Of a stretch of 64,000 nucleotides of DNA, positions 1-11,243 are shown piece by piece. How positions within the stretch are numbered: position 1 is the first letter of the stretch; every line of letters begins with the position of its first letter. The DNA comes from Diplosphaera chodatii (Eukaryota; Chlorophyta; Trebouxiophyceae; Prasiolales; Stichococcaceae). The DNA lies in NCBI GenBank assembly GCA_032358165.1, contig JAALGY010000038.1, forward strand, positions 496,001-560,000, read 5' to 3'. The notes beneath the pieces were generated by a model that had not been told where the DNA came from, searched no databases, and was given only the letters and a program-made list of their open reading frames with translations. A program made the translations under genes and the position numbers.

Positions 1-584
1 CCGCCGGTCCACCTGCGCAGAATGCGCCGCAGCCCGTGACCCATTGTCAACGTATGGTGTACACTCTGTTCCTGGTCACGAGCCTGGGTTCAATCCCACG
101 GGTTGACGTCCTGATTGACTCGACTCACGCTGACCCCGCCCGCGGACTTGCCCACATCTTGGGGTTACAGGCTTGAGCTGAGGTGACCAGAATCATGCTC
201 ACCGAGAGATATAATCCTTCGTCAGCCCTGACACATTGAAATCACTTCCGCCCACCGGCGCGGGGTTTGTGCCACCACCGTAATCATCCGTGTATGTTGC
301 TGGGCAGCTTCTGCGCGAGTTAAGGGTGTACGGCCTGGCCCTTGGGCCCAGGACACCTACAGCAGACACACACACACAAGATTTTCTCAGGCACCATCTA
401 TAGCGGATATAAAACACGAGCAGCCACCAGGCCAGGCTGCAGGCCTGATGCACCAGCAGGTATGGCACATGCTGGTGCACATGAGCAGGGGCACAATTGC
501 AGCAACACGAGTTGCCAAGCGCTCAACGTGGTGTACGCCGCTCGCATGGCAGGCATGGAGCGAGTGTGGTGCATATGTAGCTAA
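1..584. other. Non-coding stretch, nothing recognised
   Basis: No exon with flanking splice signals or recognisable protein was found on either strand here. It lies downstream of the stop codon of the cysteine-rich gene that reads leftward and probably contains its 3' UTR plus spacer. Confidence 0.5.
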
Positions 585-3309
585 CTAGGCGGTATGTTGC
601 AGATCGCTCTTTCTTTTGAGCCCGGCGCTACATGGAGGAGAGGCAAGGACCCCACCGCAGGGCGCGGTGGCGCTGAAGTCGCAGTAGCCGTTGGTGGGCT
701 GCTCCACCTGGCGCGTGATGTTTGGCTTGGCGGGGTCGTACCTGCAGAGACCTCACTTGCATGTTGATACGAGGTGTGCACGTGTGGTATGCACCGTGCC
801 CCGGACACTGCTGACCTTTGAGCCCGCGACGCGCCGCTGGCAAAGTCCCAAGTCAGTGCGCGCCACATGCTGCCAGGTCGGGGGGGCGGCAGCACACACA
901 TACAAAACACGTCCACTGAAAGGCTGTGAGCTGCGAGGTGACGCCACTCACGGGCAGCTCGGGGCGGTGCAGTTCTTGCCGACGGGCAGCGGGGTGCCGC
1001 TGTCGTAGCCAAAGGTTGTAGTGTCGGACGCAAAGTCCTTGATGCTGCTGCTGAGGCGGAAGATGTCCTGCCGCAGCCCGGCGCAGGTGCACGTGGTGCG
1101 CGCGGCGTTGATGATGAAGCCAGCCGGGCAGACCCTGCGGCCATGCCCGCCTCTCAGGTGACTGTGACTGCAGAGCTCCTGCGCAGACGTGCAGTCGCAA
1201 CATGCCAAGAGGCGGTCATGCCACCAGCTGCGGCGCACTATCTGCCGCACTCACTTGCAGCTGGTGGCGCCGATGCGCGGGTTGTAGCCCCGCCCAGAGC
1301 ACAGCTTGCACCTATACCCAGTAAAAGGAATAAAGATGTGCGGTTGATCGGACCCCACAAATTGCTGCCAAGTGGGCTTGCGCGCAGCTGGCCCGTACAA
1401 CACAGGGTGTCCGCAGGCTGCGCCTCCTGAGGCAGGGGCAGCTGTGCAGATCACAGGGCGAGCAGGCAGTCCAGCAGCCAGGGCGGCCCACTTGAAGTTG
1501 CCGAAGCCGGCCTTGGCGTAGCCGGGGCGGCAGCTGCGCACATTCTGGATCGTGGCACCCGCCACCGGCTCAACACCCGGCTTGCACACTGCAGCGCAAG
1601 TTTTTACGTCTGTTAGCTCACTGGACTACAGAGGTTCATGGGGTGCACCATCTCTAGACAAGATCTTCTGTGTACAAGTGGCTGTGTGCTGGGTCCAAAA
1701 CACTGCCATGTTAACATGGGTCATCCAACAACCGCTGGTTCTGTATGGCAAGGGACACAGGTGCATTGCTAAGGGCGCACGGGCGGCAGCTCACCGGCCT
1801 CGCCGCCCCGCAGCGCGGTCAGCCCGGGGCTGCGGACCTGGGTGCACACGGACTTGGCCGCCGTGATGCCCTTGCTGGTGTTGAAGGTGCAGCGCAGGCA
1901 CCGCCAGTTGTGCGCCTGCGGGGCCAGCGAGCGACATGGGTCCAGACGATCAGGGCAGCTGAGCATGCGGCTGACGAGACTTGCACGCCGCCCCTGACAA
2001 CTTGCATGTGCAGGCTCCAGTCTGCTCAGAGGGAACTGTATCGCAGCCCCGCCTCTTGGTGCGCAGTGTTGGGTAGGTTGGTCCCCTCACCTTGACGCAT
2101 TTGGCCTGCAGACAGCCGGGCAGAGCTCGTGAGTAGTGCCATGCAGCTTGTGACAGTGGCCTTCGCTGCATCACTGAAATGCTGTGATCGTGGCCCATCA
2201 TATACAGGTTTAGGGTTGTGACCACACAGCAGCCATACCGTCACTGAAACACCGCAGGGGTATTCAGCGTACAGCATCAAACACTCACGATGTAGGCCTC
2301 AACCGGGCTGCACTTGCCGCGCGTCTTGCCGGTCTTCGGGTTCCGCTCGCACCGCCGCAGCAGAGCAGCCGCCTGGAATACATCAGGATGGAATTAAGTG
2401 ATGAAATGTCCAAGCAGCCGTCATATACGTGCCGGCCTACAACGATTGTGTCGTCAGCAACCGGAGGGCGCTGCCAGGCGCAAGTGATGACTAATGAGTT
2501 CTCAAACGGGTCAGCCCCGCAGAGCCGCGTATGCACCGCGCTCATAAGTCTAAAGGCCATCTCTTCACACTGTAGCTGGGTACTGCGCAAGGTCTGAAGC
2601 GCCAGTCCCATCTGCTGGAAGCGCAGTACAATGCGGCATGTGACTTCAAGCTTGGTGGCACCTTGCTGACTTCAAGCTTGGTGGCACCTTGCTGAAGCAC
2701 GTGAAGATGCTAGCAGCCTGACCTACTCCTTGATGCACTAGTTCGCACCTCTGAATCACTGCGGCTGGCGAGCTTGGCGATGGAGACCGTCGTAAACTTG
2801 CCTGCCGCCGCCGCCGTCGCCACACCCACCCAGCATAGCAGCGCCAAGATTGTCGCTACCGCTACCCGATAGGAGCCGATGCCCTGGTCAAAGATGATTT
2901 GAAGGCAACTTCAGTCAGCAAAGTCGCCGATACACACGCCCGCCCGTAGACCGGCAGGGGCGCGTGGTAGTGCCTGTGCTAGCTGGCAACAGCGCTTGCT
3001 TGGGGCCCAAGGTAGTTTCCATGGCGTGTACACCCTTTCTAACTGCATTCCCGGTATGCGCAACCTTGCTCGCGCTGGGGCATGCATTTTCTCGAACGCA
3101 GTTTTGTCAAACAACAGAATCGTCGAGCATGCAGTACGGCAGTCGAGCAGCGCAGGGCAGCGATGCCGCGTCTGTGTGACACTGCCGCATGCGCAGCGAG
3201 ATGCCATCCTTGTGTGCGAGATCATTCAGAAGCACGACGTGCAACGAGCGGTGATCACGCGTGCTGCACATGACACATGGCCTGTAGCATTTGGCCTACT
3301 CACCTGCAT
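585..3309 (-). CDS. Secreted cysteine-rich protein, at least 8 exons
   Basis: Function unknown; predicted to be secreted. In transcription order the exons are 2749-2883 (45 codons with a hydrophobic core, SYRVAVATILALLCWVGV, ending in Ala-rich cleavage-like residues), 2289-2372, a 15-nt microexon 2091-2105 (AKCVK), about 1818-1924, about 1473-1589, about 1256-1312, about 952-1137 and 585-740. Phases agree at every junction and the last exon reaches TAG at 585-587. The mature part is rich in spaced cysteines (CLRC, CKLC, VCPAGF, CTCAG), resembling ephrin-receptor-like GCC2/GCC3 or growth-factor-receptor cysteine-rich modules, and has an NIT sequon near the C-terminus. The signal exon has no in-frame ATG. 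A candidate first exon is ATGCAG at 3304-3309, followed by a perfect gtgagt donor, but that start is tentative. The family is not recognised. Confidence 0.6.
2641..2692. repeat. 26-bp tandem duplication (2 copies)
   Basis: The unit at 2641-2666 is repeated exactly at 2667-2692. It lies in the intron between the signal-peptide exon and the next exon of the cysteine-rich gene, so it does not alter protein. Confidence 0.9.
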
Positions 3310-4049
3310 GGTGTAGGCGCTGCCGGTGCTGGCCACTCACCACCTGCAAGCACTACTCGCCAGTGCAGCTGTCGGTCGATGCTGACACTGAGATGTGGTG
3401 CACCGACGGCACCCAGCTTGTGTGTTGCACGCTGGCTTTAGTCATGGAACTCGTAACCAGCGGGTTCACGGACTCTCAACATTCGTCAGTACGGATGCAA
3501 TCGGCTTCCCGTGTAGGATGCAGTAGTCCTGCACATACAACATGAACTGGCTGCCATGTTCAGTCGAATCGGACGCTCATCTGCCACTTGCAGCGCTGGA
3601 CACCTCCCGACCGCCAGTGAGCACATCACATGAGTAAGGTTATCATCATCGAAGCACCTCGCTGGATGCTCAAGGCGGCGCTGGTCATATATAGTGGCTC
3701 TAAACTGACAAGCTGCGATGGTTTGGCGATGCCAACATACCACATCCTGACTGGTCCTGCTGACCTCTTGTCGCAGCACAAAACAGACCGCGCCTGCGTC
3801 GCAGAGCTTTGCGGATGGCACGCATCTGCGCTGCTGCAGCCAGCTGACTGCGCCCAACCAGCCGCTGTTGCACAATGTATCCGCCGGACGCTGATATGCC
3901 GCTGCTATTGCTGCATGGTGACGCACGGCTGGCGCAATGCACGCATGAGGAGCAGGTGGCGCTTGCTAGCGGCACTGGCTGGGGTCTCACCCGACATGCA
4001 GGCTGCTGGCCCTCTGGCTGCTCGCCCTCCCCCAATCGGCAAACCGGCT
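3310..4049. other. Spacer, nothing supported
   Basis: Open frames exist on both strands but none shows splice sites, family similarity or plausible composition. It probably holds the promoter of the cysteine-rich gene and the 3' UTR of the leftward gene ending at 4050. Confidence 0.4.
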
Positions 4050-4372
4050 TCAAGGCTCTGCAGCCTGCTCCTCCAGATCCACAATCCGCCACGCCGCCAG
4101 GCCCAGCTGCTCCCTGAGGCCCACCGCCGCGGCTCCCATGGCGGCAATCTTCGCCCGCTGGCTGGCGGTGACAGCATCGATCATTCTTCTCCACGGCAGC
4201 TGTGCCCTGACGCGCTTCAGCATCCGCCTTACGGCGTGCGCCGCATCATCGCCGCCTCGCTTCTGCTTTGCCTCTGGCTCAGCGCGCCGAAGCAGTTGCT
4301 GCGCGCTCACGGCACACGTCTGCCGGCCAGATGCAATGGCAGCCGCTGCCCGCTGCCCCGCTGCACCCACCT
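4050..4372 (-). CDS. Terminal exon of an unknown helical protein
   Basis: A leftward frame follows a good acceptor (tttacag at about 4373-4379) and runs about 107 codons to TGA at 4050-4052. The protein piece is Ala/Arg/Gln-rich and probably alpha-helical, with segments such as RRMLKRVRAQLPWRRMID and LREQLGLAAWRIVDLEEQ. No upstream exon could be joined with confidence, so the N-terminus is missing. No domain family is recognised. It could be a short stand-alone gene, but the acceptor argues for a last exon. Confidence 0.4.
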
Positions 4373-4379
4373 GTAAAGC

Positions 4380-4944
4380 AGGCTCGATCCCTTACACGCA
4401 CATCTGCAACAAGGGGCAGGGGGCTGGCTTCACTGTATGGTACGCCAGCTACATGCCTGTTGTGGTGCACGAGTGAAGCCAAGCAGCTGTTGCTGTGCCG
4501 ACTGCCGTCCTGCCAGCTGCTACCGATGCCAGCAGGCACACCTCATGTATGTGCGACAGCTAGCTAGATGTAGAGACAGACGGACGGAGCTAGCCAGCTG
4601 TCGATTGCGCTATCGAATTTGCAGCAGCAGCATCAGCACTGCCACACACCTTTCCCACAGACTTTTATGGATGGCTTCAAGCCATCAGGCGGGCTGTCAC
4701 ATGCTCCTCATACATGCATCCGGGCCACGTCCAGGATGCTTCGCATGCCAACGTACTGCATGCGTGACATCCACATCGCCATGCAGCTGGCTGCACCGTT
4801 GAGTAGATTCCCTGGGATGGATCAACCATGAGCTGTGCATCATCACCCACAGCTGGAACCTTTTCCGCTTCTTACAGGGTTGCCCGATGAGCCCTGAGCT
4901 GCACACAGGCTGCTGTGAACACCACAGCCGGTTCTAGAGAGCTC
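4380..4944. other. Probable divergent promoter region
   Basis: About 560 bp separate the leftward exon at 4050-4372 from the start codon of the first lipase-like gene at 4945. No clear TATA box, RNA gene or exon is visible, though undiscovered 5' exons of the leftward gene may lie here. Confidence 0.35.
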
Positions 4945-7900
4945 ATGATGCTCAGCATGAGACACAGCGGCGGATTGTTCGGCGGCATAGTCATCAGCGC
5001 AGCGCTGCTGCTGGCGTGCTGTGCGCCTGCTACAGCTGCGAGGGTGAGCAGCGGGCTGCTGGCAGACCTGCCAGTCGACGTCCGCAAGGCCGTCGAGACT
5101 GCCAGCACCGCAGCCGAGGGTGTCTCCCGGCGGCTGCAGCAGGAGGCTACGACAGCTCGGCTGCTGCCACCCAACCAAGTTCCATTTGTGGTGAGTTGTT
5201 ATGGCAGCAGGCAGAAGTCATTTTGGTCTGTTCTCTTCTTCAGTGTATGCCAGCCCGGTTCGGTATAGCGGCTGCCAGCTAGCTGGCAGCGCTGCCAACA
5301 CAGTCAATCTTGGAGCGGAATGTGTGATGTGCAAGTCCTGCCATGGTGCAGCTGCTGAGGATCTGACTCTTCTCTGTTTGTACGTGATGCAGAACATTCT
5401 ACAGCCTGTGCTTGCTGCAGCTGCGCAGCCTGGGAGGCCAGGTCGGCTGCACTCTCATGCGTGGATGATGCTGCACAGCACCGCTGCTTCTGAAGTGTCT
5501 TCTGCAGCACCACATTTGTTTTGGGATTGGCATGTGCTATCAGATGATCACAGGATTCCCTGAATGTCTCCCTGCTGAACAGTGTCCTTTAAGAACTTTG
5601 AAGCCTCCATCTACCAGTCATACGCCCAAGCCTCTGCTCTGGTGGCAAACCGTAAGTCTGCATGCGAACTCTGCCTGTGGTCCGCATCGCAGCTGTGTGT
5701 GGCACTCCCTGCCTGGCTGTTGAAGATATGGGATGGTGTCTTTGTATCAGCTTGACACCATACCGACATGCAGAGCCCTCCGTGTGGCAGCCGATGCTCC
5801 AGGGTGGCGCTGTGCTCGTGTCATGGGATCCTGTCACCAACTCCTCCATCCTGAGCTTCCCGGTGCGCACTGGGCGATGAGTGTATTGGCACGCCGCATA
5901 CACAGCCCAACGCATCTCACTGCACCATGTCGCATCATCTCACATGTGCCACGATAGTGACGGTCGTCTGCATTCCCGCCCTGGTATGGCACCTGCAGTC
6001 CCACAGCCCGGCGCGGCCGTCGTTCAACAGCACCACAGTCGGCTTCTCGCCTGCCTCTGTGGAGGTCAGGCGCCTACGCCCACCTTGCTGTGAGCGTGGA
6101 GCTCGCCAGCCGCTGTCTTCGCATGCAGTCCAACAATGCTGCTTGCGCTGCACTGCTACTGACGACGCCCTTGATCGGCTTATTCTGCGCACTGGCTCCA
6201 GCCCGCGAGGAATGCTCCCTGCTGTGCAGCCGTACTTTGCGGGCGACTTCTTCGGCGCGTACCCGGGCGCCGACCTGGCGACCGACCCCTTCCTGGCGCT
6301 GGTCAACGGCAGCAGCGGCCTCGCGCCCGGCACCTCGCTCACCGGCCTGGTGTCCCAGACGTCCGGAGGCCTGGTGGGGAGTGTGTATGTTGTGCTCAAT
6401 ATGGGAGAGGTGCCGTCCAGAGCTAGATGTTGCCGGCCCTCGTAGCCTGCGCATGTGGCCGCACGACGATCCCTCTGCCATCACAGATGTTATACATTGG
6501 TGCATATGGCCGCAGCATCCACATGCATTAGTAAGCTTGCATCATAGGCTATACATGTTCGCTGACAGGTATGTATGCAGCACCTCACAGACGATGCGTG
6601 GAAAGCTTACGGTCATGCATTGGGTAGTTGCTGACGCATCCTCTTCTGGCCCTCATGTATGCTTGGCATTGTGTGCTATCATGGCCATACCATGCATGTG
6701 CTATCTCATTGCACAGCATAAAGTGCTTGATGGCTGTGCCTATTTTCCCAGGTGCCGCAGCGGATCCTGTGCACCGGCTACTCCAACGGCGGCGCATATG
6801 CTGAGCTGTGCGGCATCTGGGCGGCCATCCAGTGGGCCGCCGCCCCCGTGCGTGTCATCGTGTGGGGCACGCCTGTGGTGAGTGCCAGCCGCTGGGGCGC
6901 AAGAAGCACATGCTGACAACATCAGATTGATTTGGCACCGCCACATGCATCGCAGTCCCAGCAGCCTGCTGCCTTTCCACTGCCCAGAGCACTACCGAGG
7001 CGCATCATCTAAGGTATATGTGTACCCGCAGGTGGGCAACGAGAACTTCCAGTACGCGCTGCAGCAGCTGCCGGACCTCAAGGTGCTGTGGTCCACGTCC
7101 ACCGACCTGGCCGCCACCAACGCCACGCTGCCCGGCTACCAGCGGGGCGTGCCGACCAACCTGCTCTTTGACGCCGCCACCGTGGTGTGCAGCGATGCCT
7201 GGTCATCTGTGCAGGGCGTCAAGGTCCGTTGATCAGCGAGCAGCTGATGTAAAGCATACCGCTTCAAGAGTGACACAATCCTGGTCGCATTGCAGGCCAA
7301 CACGTCCATTCCAGCCAACTCCTGGGGCCAGTACGTGGCGGCCATGATCGAGTACTTTAACGTCACCGGGGCACCCGTTGACCTTGCACCGCCTCTCAAC
7401 AGCTCACAGGTGCATGTCGTGAAGAATCCATGTGGGTCTGCCCCTGGCTTCATATGCTAGCTTGCTGGGGTTACAGGTGCATGCAAATGGCTTACATGCG
7501 CTACGCACGGATGTGGCTTCTGTTGCAGTGGCGAGGTGTTTCCTGCCAGCCTGATCGTGACACAATATCATCTGTGTTGCTGCAGGTGACTGGAGGCGAC
7601 CTGACACTGCTGCTGCCGAACATCGCCACCAACATCACCGTACTGGGCGCCATCATCAACCAGTTCGCGTGCGCTCACTCTGCCCGAGAGTCGTTGCCAA
7701 TTGTTGTTGTATCCTGTCTACAGTGCTACAGCTGGCCTTGCTGTAAACCCTGTGGAGAGTAAAGCCTGTCCCTCTGACACACCACACGCGGTGTGCCATG
7801 CGGCCTTCCAAACCAAATCGTTTTTCTTTGCTCACCCATGCAGCAATCTAACGAACTACGACGGCGACTTCGCATCGGCCCTGAACCCTGCAGCAGAGGC

Positions 7901-10645
7901 AGAAGCAGCTGCAGCACGCACCATCGCTGTACCCTGTCCTGTGCTGATCTGCAAGGTGAGATTGTCTGGGCTCCTGACTACCTTCACCTCAGCATACCGC
8001 TGCTGCAGACATGCATAACATCTTGACAGCAGATCGCGCATCAAGGTTCACATGTCCAGCGGAGCAGAACTCACACAACCTGGGTTGTGGTGCAGTCTCG
8101 ACAGCCATCCACTAATGCCTGCAACGCCTATCAAGGAGGTCAGCTCTGTCTTGAATCACCAGCCCTTCATGGACACCAGACCAGCAGCATGCCCTGCGAC
8201 ATTCAAGGGCCTTGTGTCAATGTGCTAGAGATGTGAATATCCTATGCACTGACGACATATCGTGCAGGACCCAATGCAATTTGGCCAGGCAGCGTGCAGA
8301 TAGGTGCGCATCTGCAAGTTGCTTCCCGCCTGTTGAACTTTGGTGTGTTTTGCTTGCAAGCAATTGCTAAGAAGCACAATGGGGCCTTATTGCATGCCAT
8401 CATCCGTCAGGTGCTGACATGGCCCCTGCTCATCTCAGTAAGTTGCTACTTCAGGGCCACAGCCAGGCAAGATTACGCAAGTGCAGGCCCTATGGGACAA
8501 CACGACCAAGGTACGCTCACTGATGCATTGCATGTGTAGGAGCTTGCGGCATGGCTGCACTCAGCACAACAGTCAGAAACACACATTCCATGCCAGAACA
8601 ACAGAGTCTGAGACGTGCACCCCAAAATTTGTGCAGGTTGCAACCCTGGCATGGACGCAAGGGTCCAACAGCAGCAACTGGCCCGATGTGCGCCCAGAAA
8701 CCAGCTCCTGCCGCGAGTCTCTGTCTCTAGTGAAGGGTACACATGCGCCCCACGCCTTTAGGTGGCAATGTGCAACACTCTTTGGCAGGACTCGCACACG
8801 AGCCATGGCAAGCGGGTGTTCATCTGCGCAGGATTATAGGAACTTCCTGAATGACTCCAGCCTGGTGCCTGTGCTCGCCCAGCTGTTCTCGATCGGCCCC
8901 AACCCCGGTCTCATGGCGCATGCAGTGAGTTCCTTCCGCATGCTACACCGCCTCGCATGCACTCGTGCGGCAACATGCTGCCTCTGATGGTTCATCCTTC
9001 CTCTGAGCGGCTGCTCTGCCTGTCAATTGCGATGGCTTGACATGTACCAAGACGCTGCTACATTGAGCAACTGATCACTGTGCTCCAGGGCTTGCTGCAA
9101 AACTTCCAGTCGTTGACCAACGCCGCTGTAAACTCTACGCTGAATATCAGCGCCTACTTTGCAACCGCCACAGGTAGATGCCCTCTGCAGTGTGTTGCCT
9201 CTGAGCTGCAAATGTGTGAAACGCATACCAGTGCTGCGTCAGCGAGACTGTGCTATCACTCATGACAATGCAGACGGACAGGTTCCGAGAAAGATAGTGA
9301 GCACTGGTCACAGCCTGGGTGGCGGCTTAGCTGGTATGTAAGACATGCCGAAGAGATGCATCCACTGGGACTGTCCTACTAACTAGAAACGCACCAGCTA
9401 TTGAGATTTGGTAAGAGATTTGCTGCTGACAGCTGCTGTTGGGTCGCAGTGTTTGGCGGTATGTGGGCCGCACTGCAGTGGCCATCAGCAGATGTCCAGG
9501 TGGACATCCGGCTCAGTTTTCAGGCAATCATGTGACCCGCAGTGTACTGACTCTTCACAGTGTGTACCAGACCACAATCTGATAAGGCTGTGCAACTGGT
9601 CCTGCGCAGGTCGTCACCCTGGGCGAACCTGAAGTGGGCAATGTGCAGCTGTCCAATGTGAGCAGCGCATGGCTAATCTATGGCTGCGTTGCATCATGCA
9701 CTGAACAGCAATTCACCTGACTGCTGCTGACGAACTTTGCCACGATAGAATACCTCATCACCTGTCGTGTATCCTTCGAAACGGGTGGTTTGCTGCAGGC
9801 GTTCCGGCTGGTGGTGGGCAGGGCGCAGCGCATTGTGGAGGGCACCGACGCGATGCCGCAGTTCCCACCGCTGTCCGACTTCACCCCCACCCCCTGGGGC
9901 CGCTGGATATCCGTGCGCTGCCGTAGCTGATTCAGCAGTCATCATGCCAGCTGTATAGTATATTAGTTGGGGCCGGGGCAGTCCATCAGCCAGACGCGCC
10001 TCTGACCCTGCTCGCAGGCGAACACCACAACGAACGCAACCTTTATCGTGGAGGTAGGCGCCTGCTTTTTCTCATCGTGAGGCACAGCACGCGCCAACCT
10101 CGTCGACGAAGCACATGCCGCCCCTGCATCACAGCTGTGTTTCTCGATGCTGGCGGATCAGCAGTGGAATCATGACATCAAGCACACGCTGTTCAGCGAC
10201 GACGCCAGCACCTTGGCATGCAGGATCGACCTGAGTTGCCCTTCACAGACCTCAGCTGGGTCGACCATGGCTGCCGTGCCTACGAGGTGCGAAGATCACA
10301 CCACGCAGACTACACATCAGGCCTCTTCTGCACAGCGAGGTCGCATTGCCTGGCGGCAGCAGCATCGTTCCTTGGAAGGAGCAACCAAGCAATGGGAGGA
10401 AGTGAGCCATCATGCACAATTGGCAGTGGCCCGAATCTGGCTGCTCTGTTGCAGGCCAATGTCTACCGCAGCTCAGTGGCTACAGCACCGGACACGGTGG
10501 GACTTTGCACCTGCACATTCCTATCAAACTTGAGGGGTTTAAAACTTTCACGACACCCACAGTACATAAGCAGTGACGACGTCAGTGTAAACATGGTGTT
10601 GTGCAGGCAGCAGCGCTGGCTGCATACAACAATGCTGGGGGTTGA
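4945..10645 (+). CDS. Secreted two-domain class-3-lipase-like protein, copy 1
   Basis: Likely an extracellular or vacuolar alpha/beta-hydrolase acting on acyl lipids. ATG 4945 opens a signal peptide (GIVISAALLLACCAPATAA). Supported exons include 4945-5190, 5774-5862, 5999-6064, 6230-6373, 6752-6877, 7032-7223, 7296-7409 and 7586-7669, then further exons to TGA 10643-10645. The N-terminal half carries TGYSNGGAYAELCG (lipase GXSXG, Ser codon 6782-6784) followed by GTPVVGNENF, as in class 3 lipases. The C-terminal half carries a second nucleophile elbow, STGHSLGGGLA (about 9274-9333), then VTLGEPEVGN, TDAMPQFPP and WVDHGCRAYE, giving plausible Ser-Asp-His residues. Many N-x-S/T sequons occur. 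The next gene matches it exon for exon. TGTAA at 10908-10912 may be its polyadenylation signal. Several mid-gene exon edges are approximate. Confidence 0.75.
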
Positions 10646-11243
10646 GGTGAGGCACGCGAGGGCTCCTAATTTCCTGTGCATGGAGAGGGAAACAGCGGCA
10701 GACGCATTCTTGCTGCTCGCATCGAGCGATATATGCTCCCATGGTAGTATCTCTTCCGACGGGTAGCCGCGCTTACACACGAACACTTGGGTAGGGTATA
10801 CATGTTCACCACTACTGAGCAATGCTGGTAGCATGTGCTGGTCCCTGCTGCTGAATGCTTGTTGTCTGGGTGTTGTGATGGTAGCGGCACTGCACGCTCG
10901 CACCTTTTGTAAAGCCTCTGCTGCTGCGGACTTGTGAGTGCGTCGTATATTGTTGTTTTGGTTTTTCCGCTGATCTGCACGCCATGTGAGAAAGGTATCC
11001 ATCAGAACTGGGAGTGCACTATTGAAGAACATGCAGCAAGAAATGGCTCAGAGTGAGCGAGGCCGCAATTCCGACGATCTCTGGTATCTACCCTGACTTT
11101 TTCCGATTGCCAGCTGTTCTGCCGATCTTGTAGTAACATACGTGACACCTGGACCGCCGGGAACACTACTGGCATAGATCTTCCTGCAACGCCAAAGACT
11201 GCAGCTTTCAGGTCCATCTTCCTACCAGCTCCAGGGTGATGCA
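10646..11243. other. Spacer between the tandem lipase-like genes
   Basis: About 600 bp with no supported exon. It contains TGTAA at 10908-10912, a candidate green-algal poly(A) signal for copy 1, and presumably the promoter of copy 2. Confidence 0.5.

Noticed and set aside
60..120. tRNA-like B box (gggttcaatcccac)
   Set aside because: A T-loop-like string is present, but the stem is only four pairs and no matching acceptor stem, anticodon arm or A box could be folded around it.
3630..4376. 248-codon open frame on the plus strand
   Set aside because: Composition is that of an antisense/random GC-rich frame, there is no family similarity, and it overlaps a better-supported leftward exon.
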